DNA of 64,000 nucleotides, taken from contig NC_134167.1 in the NCBI RefSeq assembly GCF_033958435.1, positions 4,918,001-4,982,000 of the forward strand, in the 5' to 3' direction. Under the pieces are notes generated by a model that did no database searches, was not told the DNA's origin, and was given only the letters and a program-made list of their open reading frames with translations. Shown piece by piece: positions 55,501 to 64,000 of this stretch (its first letter is position 1; every line of letters begins with the position of its first letter). This DNA is from Carettochelys insculpta (lineage: Eukaryota > Chordata > Testudines > Carettochelyidae). The translations under genes were made by a program, and so were the position numbers.

Positions 55501-57179
55501 CTCTCACATCTTGCACTAATATTTAGGAAGCTTTTAAAATCTCTCCCTCTGGCGAGAGAAGCTTTTGGGGTGTGCACTCCGTACTGAGACACAAACAACC
55601 TCCCTCATAATTTCTCAAGCTCTCTTTCAGGTTGTCACCACTTGAGCCAGGCCTTGCAATTCACAGAGAAGTCCTCGGAGGGAAGGGGAAATCCTCTGGC
55701 ATTTTTGAGCCAGTTTTGGCTTCAGCTCCACTAGCAGAGCTGAAACCTCCCTTTGCCAGTCATCTGTGGCTACAGCTCTTAAAGTGCAGGGGAAGGAGAG
55801 AGAACAGAATTTGGAAGCCTTCACTTTCAGTCTCTTTTATGAGCATCCCCTCCACCCCAATGCTCACTGCTATGCGTTGGTGTTCCAACAACATGTATAG
55901 ACCACAGATGCATTAGAAGAGAAACTGTGCTCTGAACAGTTTACCATTGAAATAGAACAGTCAAGTCCCATTTCACAGCTGGAGAATGGAGGCCATAGAG
56001 AGAGGACTCTTTTCAATTTGGCACCTGAATGAGGTGGCCAGCCCTTCCAAAGGGTTTGATGTGTGTCCATCAGGTGCTGGGCTGTTTGGAAAAACTGTCT
56101 GTAAAGGTCACCATATGGCAGCTGCTGAATGTTTCTAAAAACCTGGGTCCCTAAATGAGAACTGTGCTCCTCTAAAAGCACAGCTCCAAATATGGGTTCT
56201 GAGCTGCCATTTGGACCCCAAAACCAAGAACTGAACCAAGGTTCCTTGAGTGCCTGTAAAAAGCCTGGCACTCAAGTTCTCTCTCTTTCAGTGGGGATAT
56301 CCTGCCCACCCCTGGAATATGAACACCCTTCTTTTCTCTGGGGCTGACAATCCCTTTATTATGGCTGCCCTGCACGCAGCTGCTCCAGCAAGTAAAGCAC
56401 AGAGCTATCAATTCCTCTTCCTGCACAGGAAGGCAGCTCCTTCGATCAAATAAACAAAACCCGGGCGGTGATTACTGAATCCACCACAGAGAGCGCTTAG
56501 CCTTGGCCTGACTCAAACAGGGAGGGCAATGCCGGTGACAGCCAATGACCTTTGCAATGCGCAGAGGTACTTAAAAGAGATGAAATGGCACCTTTGCCCC
56601 TTTCTAATTAGCTTGATGTTATCATTTAGACTTTAATAAGCACCCTAGAGCCAGCAGGCAGAGGCAGGTGCTTTTTTGGCCTCCCCTTGTTCTTAATTCT
56701 CTATTAAATAAGTTATTACCTTGGGGCTCTCTTGACACTTTTAGCTTTCCAGGGAGCAGATACTTTTTGCCTCATTAGTTATTCTGAGCTGCTTCACTTC
56801 ACAGGAACTGTTTTCCATTGTGCAGTGTTTAATTTTAAAGACACAATAATAGTCTTTTTGCACGTGCCTGGTGTTTTTCCAGCCTCGGGCCTCAAGCTGC
56901 TTTGCAAAAAGATAAATACCACTCGTGCGCTGAAGGGGAGAGACAGGGGCATAGGAAGGTGCTGTGCAACAGCAGACAGAATTGATGGTCTAACCCAGGA
57001 ATCCTAACTCTCGCATCTCTGCATGAGAGCCTGTGCACCCTGCAAGGTGTAGCAGGGATGGAATTCCCAAAGTCCTTTGAAAATGGCGCACAATGAACAT
57101 ATGCAAGGTCTGTTCCTTCCCCAGCCAATGGGATTCTGGTGCATGGAGGGAGTGACTTTGAACCATTGCATCCATGTGG
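55501..57179. other. Intergenic sequence, possible conserved non-coding block
   Basis: No exon is recognised. About 56570-56720 is repeat-free with TTTCTAATTAGCTTGATGTT and ATCATTTAGACTTTAATAAG words of the kind found in vertebrate enhancers, but conservation cannot be judged from one genome. Confidence 0.35.
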
Positions 57180-57368
57180 CAGTGTTCCCTGTAAGCTGTG
57201 CACTTGTGGGGCTGCCCAGGAGTGATTCCAGTGCCACCCAACTGATTAGCAGAGGCGCCCACAGCTAGGTTTTGTGGTCCATTGGTGGTGTACATTTGTA
57301 CATGCCTTGGGGCGCTTAGAAAGACAATTATGCTGCACTCGGGCAGAAAAGATTAGGGGGAGCATAGC
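57180..57368 (-). mobile_element. hAT-like MITE, family A, antisense
   Basis: Starts on + with CAGTGTTCCCTGTAAGCTGT and runs through CCCAACTGATTAGCAGAGGC, GTCCATTGGTGGTGTACATT and ACTCGGGCAGAAAAGATTAG, the reverse complement of the other five copies. The left end shows the terminal repeat clearly; the other end is worn. Confidence 0.75.
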
Positions 57369-57952
57369 AGTGTGGTGTCCCTCCCAGTCCTAGATGTAAA
57401 ACCATGTCTGGAAGAAGGGCACAGGGCAGCAGCAACTTTTCACTCTGACTGTTTTTGCTGGAATGGTTCCTTACCACTGTATAAGCCAGGTAAGTGTAAG
57501 CTAGAGCTGCTGTGAGGATGCTCTAACTTAATTCAGCAGATGGTGAATCTGCTAGCCAGTTCCAGGATGTGGGAAGGCACAATGGGGCACTTCTGCCTGC
57601 CCTCTTTCCTATATCGATGGCGCTCGGCTAAAACTGAGGATTAGCCCCTGGGTGGCATGGGCTGCATGAGTCAGGCTGGGAGCTAGGAGGCCAGGGGCTG
57701 TGTCTGTATCCAACAGCATCCCCTCTGTAGTCATGGCAGCCGGGGCCTGCCTCGTCTCTATGTACATTTCCCCCCAGCCCCTGGGGTGAAGGTAACCCAG
57801 TGGGGATTTCCCCCAGGCAAAGGCTGTTCTGCAGGGCTTTCTGGAGACTCATAAAGCAGGAACTATTGAATGGGATGAGGGGCCATTGGTAAAGTTAACT
57901 CCTGAGAGGAGGAAGGAAATAACAAGAGGTTCCAGCTCACTATCTTCATAAG

Positions 57953-58030
57953 TACCAGAGAGGTAGCCGAGTTAGTCTGTATCTTCAAAACCAGGATGTC
58001 CTGTGGAACCTGATAGACTACCGGATACTG
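57953..58030 (-). mobile_element. Penelope-tail fragment, antisense
   Basis: CCAGAGAGGTAGCCGAGTTA, GTCTGTATCTTCAAAACCAG and GATGTCCTGTGGAACCTGAT is the terminal segment of the antisense tail. Confidence 0.65.
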
Positions 58031-58794
58031 AAGTGAGGGAGAGCCCGGTGCGCCTCTCCCTCAATTGCTTTGCACCTGTTCTTAGAGGAAGGCACAAGCT
58101 GCCAGCGTAGGGCCCTTACAGTTACACTGAAATAATGACCACTGCCTCACCGCATTATGGGGCACTGGGGAGATTTAGTCCATGCAACAATGGGAGAAGG
58201 GCCCTTCTGCAGCAAACTGATCACAGAAGGGAAGCGCGGCAGCCTACAGCTCAGAGGAAGGCCTGTGCATTTAAGTGTGCTAGCACATTGCTGGCACAAT
58301 GAGGAGGAGTGAGGAGTCATCTCACTAATGCCAGGTTAACTGGAGTCGATTCTGGATAATCCCCAGGGATAAAGCCATCATTTGTCTGATGAGGTCTCGG
58401 GAGAGGAAGAATCGATTTCTTTGCTTATCTTCAATATTATGAATGTTGTTCAAAGGACTAGCCCAGGTCCCAAGGAGTCCCAAGGCCCAGGGATTTCAAG
58501 GGTTTGTGGGGAGCTGAGTGTGCAATCTTGTGTTATTAGTTTGAGTTCTGGGGGTGGTGGTGGGGATTAGCTTTTTATTGGGATGGTAGCACGGACTGGA
58601 ACGAAGCATGCGGGGGGGCGGGGAGTGAGCCATCCTTCTCCCACTTCTCCTCCCTCCCCCAGCTCTGGCAGTGAAGAAGTTATGTGTGCAAGAGGTAGCA
58701 AAGGCCGTGTCCTCACCCTTCCCAGCTCTGAGCAGTGTTAACCTGCTCACTTTAGTGGGTGCATCTAAGAATAAGGGCAGCCCAGTGAATGGCA

Positions 58795-58990
58795 CACTGG
58801 GCATGGAATCAGAACAACTCTGGTCTGGTTGGCTCCAGTGTGTGACCCTAGTGAAGCCACTCCCCTCCCTGTGTGTTTTCCTTCCTGCTCTTCGTGCATT
58901 TAGATCATAATCCCATCAGGACAATGACCTGTCTCTTCTCTGGGGATGCATACACTGTGCTTGTGGGGTGTGACTGCAGAGAATCTAAGC
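58795..58990 (+). repeat. MIR-like CORE-SINE
   Basis: CTGGGCATGGAATCAGAACA, GTGTGACCCTAGTGAAGCCA, CTCCCCTCCCTGTGTGTTTT and a 3' part resembling GACAATGACCTGTCTC. Adjoins the CR1 that follows. Confidence 0.6.
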
Positions 58991-59470
58991 AAAGCAGGGC
59001 TGGGAGAGCCCACAGGAGGTCATCTAGTCCAACCTCCTGCTCAAAGCAGGACTGAGCCCAATTTGTCACATCTGGCCTTTAAAACCTCTAAGGATGGAGA
59101 GTCCAGCTCTTCCCTAGGTAACCCGTTCCAGTGCTTCACCACCCTTCAAGTGGAGTAGTTTTTCCTGATATCCATCCTTGACTTCCCCCACTGCAGCTTG
59201 AGACCATTGCTCCTTGTTCTGTCATCTGCCACCACTGAGTACAGCCTGGCTCCATCATCTATAGAACTCCCCTTCAGGTAGGTGCAGGCTGCATACAAAT
59301 CCCGCCCCCCCCACTCTTCTGGGCGGCAGACTAAATAAGCCCAAATCACTCAGCCTCTCCTCATACACATGTGCCCCAGCCCCGGATCATTTTTGTTGCC
59401 CTCTGCTTGACTGCCTTCAATTTGTGCACCTCTTTTCTCTCACAGGGACAGGGGCAAACTGGATGCAGTA
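58990..59470 (-). mobile_element. CR1 LINE 3' region, antisense
   Basis: CAGGAGGTCATCTAGTCCAA, CCTCCTGCTCAAAGCAGGAC, TAACCCGTTCCAGTGCTTCA and AGTTTTTCCTGATATCCATC give the reversed CR1 3' UTR and C-terminal coding region. Its 202-bp antisense frame ending near 59146 is a remnant of the CR1 C-terminus (KLQWGKSRMDIRKN). Confidence 0.9.
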
Positions 59471-60525
59471 CTCTGGATGGTCCATCACCCACATCTGGCT
59501 TTCCCAGAGCTAGCTTCCATCAAGCTAGTGTGAGTACCAGTAGCAGTAAAACCATGGCAGCATGGGCTGTGCATTTCCTGAGCCAATTAGCTGGACTGAT
59601 GCCCATGGGGTTGTAACTTCCCTGCTTTCCGTGCTCTTGCTGGCTAGATTACAGCTAACTCGGGTATGTCAGTGCATACTGTATTTACACCCACTGCTAG
59701 TAGTGCAGATACGCTCTACAAGCAGCATGTAGAGCACGTACATTCAGGCTTAGATTCTCCAGCACATGGGACTGTCCTCCTAGCTGACATTGCTGTAATA
59801 CAAAGTATAGGTAATGTTACCCAGCTGAGGGTATGACTCCTAGCATAGAAGCTACCTTATCTGTACCCCCAAGCCCAATAGTGCATTCAGACAGTGCCCT
59901 TCTGGGAGGTATTCATAGCACCTTCAATATGGCCAACCTCAACTGTTCTAAAACCATGAGTGAGGGCTTTCCCCATCTGCTGCCTAAATCACAAGACTCA
60001 CACAAACCTATTTCAATGCATCTGCTGTTTTCAAACGATAGTTTCCCTAGGCACCTCTGATGGCTAGAAACCAGAGTTGGTTGGACATCAGAATTGCCCT
60101 TTCCCAGGCAGTTCTAATGTTCTGCATTGGCACGAGGTGCATTTTATAAATTCTTTCACAAAACAAAACTTGCAAAAATTCTGATTCATGCCCCCATCCA
60201 AATGCTACGTGTCGGTAACGCAGAAGAGTTTGGTTTCCTAGCAATGTCACATTTCTTTTCTCTAGAATAAAAGTTAGAATGGTTTGATCAGCATTTCAAT
60301 TCATTTTGTTTAGACTTCATTGTATGACCATTTGTATGTTAATATATATCAACTGTCATGTTGCTGATTTCACTTAGGGACTCCTCCCACTTAGATGGCA
60401 CCAGAGGTACCCATAATTCTTTGCCTTGGCTTCCAGGCCATAGCAAGCATTTGTGCTTCTTGGAGCTTCAAACCTTTGCTCTTCGCAGTCTTTCCAGTGC
60501 AGCTCAGCATTAAAGGTGTACATTG

Positions 60526-61141
60526 TGTGGCAGGGTGGGGCCTGGAGAGGAGAAGCAGGAGTGAAAACAGGGCAGAGTTGGGGCTGACAATCAAAGTGGG
60601 AGCAGCTGAGGAGTAGGCGGCCCTAAATCAATTAGGGCCAGCTGATTCCACTCAGGGCTACCTTTATAAGCCCTTCTCCATGCAGGGTAAGGGGAAGGTG
60701 GATGAGGCTGGGGAAGATGGCTTGGAGGCATACCAGAGACCACAAAAGAACAGAGGTGCCTCAGCAACCTGGGCAGGGGGCTGGACTGCTCCCATCCAGT
60801 GGGCCCTGAAGCTCAACCAGAGATTGTAGGGGAGCTGGTCAGCTGGAGGAGCCAAACAAAGGAGGGGACTTGCTGCCATGGCTACCAGTAGTGGAAGGAG
60901 GTACCAGGGGGGCATCATCTGGGGAAGTGACCCTATGGGAAGAGCTGCAGAGCAAGGGCAAAGGGTGTCAGTCCTCACTGGTAGTGGTCATCCAGGGTCC
61001 CTGGGCTGGAACCCAGAATGAGTGGGAGGGGACTGTCTCCTTCCCCCTAACTGCCCCAGCAAGGGTAACAGGGCTTGTAAAGTGGGGCTAGTGGACTGAA
61101 TGGAGGCCCAGGGGCCCAGGAATGAGACTGACCCTGCCACA
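60526..61141 (+). mobile_element. Solo LTR with ATTG target-site duplication
   Basis: Starts TGTGGCAGGGTGGGGCCTGG and ends GACTGACCCTGCCACA, giving TG...CA ends inside a 10-bp inverted pair (TGTGGCAGGG / CCCTGCCACA). ATTG lies directly on both sides (60522-60525 and 61142-61145). TACCTTTATAAGCCC near 60660 is a TATA-like box. No internal retroviral or Gypsy sequence adjoins it, so it is the product of recombination between two LTRs. A 4-bp duplication fits several LTR-element groups; the family is not assigned. No gene is present. Confidence 0.75.
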
Positions 61142-61145
61142 ATTG

Positions 61146-62761
61146 CTATATGACATCTACTATATATGTGAGAGCTCATGCAGTTATTTGTTCAAGAGCT
61201 CCTCCTAAATGGGGAAAAGCTTAAGACCACCAGACTGGGTACAGAGCTGCCTCTAATCATAACTTAAAGTAAGGTCAGGGTTGGGTTTGTGCTAGGCACA
61301 ACCCATTCTCCTAGAATAGTCTGGCTTCCCAGCAAACCATACAGAAAAGAGAATCACAAGGCAGGTGGAAGGGGCTGGCTGGGGCATAAACCCCATGTGG
61401 GACTTCCTCAGTTCCAAGACTTCCACTCCCCTGGCACCCTTTAGGAAGCTAGGTGGAAGGGGTTGAAATGTGCCCCCAACCCCAGATTCATGTGGGGATG
61501 TTGCTGTCTGTTCCCCTTTGCCAGGGAGTGAGAGGAAAGTGCACAGTTCTTTCAGGGGAATGTTGATTTCCATGAAGTTTTCAAGGGTGGAAAAACCTGA
61601 TAAGTTGTTTCACTTTTCTTGTCTCATTTTCAGACTGTCAGACCCTTTTGTTACAATAAGATAAAGAGATTTCATTTTGACTTTGTTTCAATGCATTTGT
61701 TTCACTATTATAATATATTTTTATATTATGTGCACATTTACCTGGCATTGTGCATGTCCTTAATTGAGGGTCAGGTGGCTTGTTTACTAAAGTAAAAGGA
61801 AATCAATGTTCCCCTGAAAGGTTTTCAATCATGACCTAATTGCATTAGTCAACACCAGAGCTTTGTCTCATTTTCTTTGGACAGCTTTATGAGAAACAGA
61901 CATCGTTATCCAAAGATACCCACAGTTGTCCTGGAGTCTGCTGGTGATTTAAAAGAAGCTCCAAAAATCACCAAGTGGTCACAAAAAGTGCAGTATTGCC
62001 CAATCTTAATTAACCCACAAGTGTCAGATTTTCTCAGTGAATTCTAATTGTAGCCCTAAATCTCTATCCAATTAGTGAAGGAGCTAATAAGTTCTGGGCT
62101 GGAGCTGGCCCAGTGCAGGTCGTTGTATAGGTAATTGCAGAAACTTGCCTCACTGTAGCCTTTCCCCAGAAGGCCCTTCTTTCTCTTCTGGCCTGTAGAA
62201 GCTTCTGTATTTCTCTCAATTAACACCTTGACTGGCATCCTTCCAGTAAAAGTAAGTGGTGTTCACAGGACTCCTGTGTCCTGCATTACAGTTTTCCTAA
62301 TATAATTACTGCAGTCAATTAACAATGAATTAAATCAAGGAGGGAGGGGAAGGATATAAAACTTCATACAACTGTAAAAGCTCAGGGCCACAAGTGTCTG
62401 TTGGTTGGGAGGTATTTCTCCCATCTCATTCATGGCTCCTCTTCAAATATGGGAAAGGGATGAGCTGGAGGGGAAAGGCCATGCAATCAGCTTGGAATGA
62501 AGGGCTAAGGGAAAAAGCCAAAACGCACTGTGAAACAGCCCAATGACCAGGGCAGAGGTTTCTGAGTGACTCTGGGGGGATGATGTCAGGGAGTTAGGCT
62601 GCCGGGGAGGTCCGCTCTCTGCAAAGGGGAAGTAAAGGCAGTGAAGGATCAGAACCGGACCTTGGTACTCAGTCGCAGTCTGGGCACAATTCCTGGGAGG
62701 AGGAGAATCAGTAATGAACTTCTGTGCCCACCTGGAATGGATGGACTGATAACACTTGATG
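61146..62761. other. Intergenic sequence, possible conserved non-coding block
   Basis: No exon is recognised. About 61640-62060 and 62200-62340 are repeat-free and AT-rich (TTATAATATATTTTTATATT, ACCTAATTGCATTAGTCAAC). They could be regulatory or simply unique sequence. Confidence 0.35.
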
Positions 62762-63075
62762 CAGGTTGAGCCTCTCTAATCTGGCACCCTCAGGACCTGA
62801 CTGGTGCTGGAGGAGAGAATTTGCCAAACCATGGGAGGTCAGTATTGTCAAGCAGCATTACCAGCACTTGCCCCTTTCTGGGCTCCTGGAAGACCGTTAG
62901 GAGTAAATGACAGCACAGAACACTGAGAGCCAGGACTGGTGGGTGTAAACAAATGTCATGGGACTATGGGAAACTTGACCACACCCATGCTAAGTGGTCA
63001 TGCAGCTAACCAAAAACATGCTGGATTAGAGAGGTTGCCAGAGGAGAGAATTCCAGATTAGAGTGGTTCAATCTG
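62762..63075 (-). mobile_element. pogo/Tigger-like nonautonomous transposon, antisense copy
   Basis: Starts on + with CAGGTTGAGCCTCTCTAATC and ends GAGTGGTTCAATCTG followed by TA (63076-63077); the left TA has changed to TG. Its reverse complement aligns by eye end to end with 35378-35695, including CAGTGTTCTGTGCTGT and GGTAATGCTGCT. Confidence 0.8.
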
Positions 63076-64000
63076 TAGTGTTAAAGACAGCCCTATGCAA
63101 GACAATTTTCAGTCTTGCTCTTATATCTCTGCCCCCTGTGGTGGTGGAGCCCTCAGGCCTCTTTCTGAAAGATAACCATATAACAAGGTAGAGAATGTTC
63201 TAGCTGGGTGGTTCAAAAAAGCTTTATGCTGTCAAAAAACAGTACCTCAGGGTGTCAGGGCTGTAGCTGCCTGTATGTCCAATTGTGTAGGTGCGCGTGC
63301 ACAATGTGTGTGTGAGCATCTCTATATGTTTGGTTATCACACACATGCGCTGAAGCTTTCCAAATGCTTGTTACTGTACATAATTAAAGCCATAAGGGGG
63401 ATTTTATAGATGCACAATCTGCCCTTATTGCATCACTGGGCCCTCTTATATTCCATCAAGCAACTTTATGTATCATTAGCGTGACCATATTTCCCTACAC
63501 TGAATACAGGACACCTGGTAACATTACTCCTATTCAAGCGAGTTCAATGGGAATCAGAACTGTGCAGTACAAATGCTCAAATTAACATCCTGTTGACTGA
63601 GCCCTATTAAAGAGAAATACGGTGGATCTGGAGTCTTTGCCGCCTTAGCTGTAAGGTTTGCACAGGGAGAGGTGGCACAGGGAGGGGGATGACCAAGTGA
63701 CCTGACCCAACCTTTCTACCCAGTGCTCTCCACCCTCCAGGCCTGTCCAGACCCCTGGGATGGATTTGCTTCTCCTGGAACCTGGTTCCATGTCTTCTCA
63801 AAGCAACGGGCGGGTGGGGGGACATATGGAGTCACATGGCCTCTCCCCAGATTTATGTTGGGGTTCACACCAGAATGTGGCAAGCAGTAGCCTTTTAGCA
63901 CTGTGTGGGAGGGAAGGGATGGGAGCTGCCTCCAGGTCAATGGGTCTGGGGTGGGGGTGGGAGTAGGGCTGACCTTGCCCTTGTTTTTGCAGAGGTCTTC
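63076..64000. other. Intergenic sequence to window end
   Basis: A GGGTGACC-type MITE end may start at about 63478 (GCGTGACCATATTTCCCTAC). The last bases, CCCTTGTTTTTGCAG at 63978-63992 followed by AGGTCTTC, resemble a splice acceptor. Otherwise nothing is recognised. Confidence 0.35.

Noticed and set aside
44946..64000. Exons of a second protein-coding gene downstream of GFRA2
   Set aside because: Each frame over 100 codons here is either antisense to a repeat or lacks motifs and splice sites. No neighbouring gene could be supported.

Overview
The window is nuclear DNA from an amniote, most likely a turtle. This rests on an intact CR1 LINE reading frame with an AAGAACAT-type 3' tail, Penelope-like elements with GIY-YIG endonuclease frames, MIR-like CORE-SINE debris and many short inverted-repeat DNA transposons, a mix I associate with turtles. 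A trionychian (softshell-type) lineage is a weaker guess from the CpG-rich TTCGA element at 19.1-19.8 kb. No prokaryotic, organellar or CRISPR features are seen.

One host gene is recognisable: the 3' half of GFRA2, the GPI-anchored neurturin receptor, on the + strand. The window opens inside an intron whose start lies upstream. Five coding exons follow at 27141-27250, 28618-28758, 32619-32794, 40428-40481 and 43597-43719. Every splice junction preserves the frame and every internal intron is GT-AG. The stop codon is at 43717-43719, and a 3' UTR of about 1.2 kb runs to AATAAA at 44921. The first four coding exons cover the third cysteine-rich domain and the linker; the last encodes the GPI-anchor signal. 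The last intron ends in two acceptors 6 bp apart.

The rest is intron and, after about 44.95 kb, intergenic sequence filled with transposable-element remains. Main items: a Penelope-like element (3103-6441) with a near-perfect target-site duplication, interrupted by a younger antisense CR1 with an open reverse transcriptase frame; several fold-back copies of the Penelope tail, two with clear duplications; a second Penelope fragment (30613-31112); at least ten CR1 pieces; a hAT-like MITE family with six copies, one bounded by a perfect 8-bp duplication; a second hAT-like family with two copies; a pogo/Tigger-like pair in opposite orientations; a solo LTR (60526-61141) flanked by ATTG; and three unusual inverted-repeat structures (11991-12698, 19121-19836, 21940-22208).

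The 19 kb downstream of GFRA2 contains no exon I can support. I found no new multi-gene system. The most unusual material is the nested and fold-back Penelope biology and the structured MITEs. All family assignments come from reading motifs and recalling families; no database search or alignment was run.
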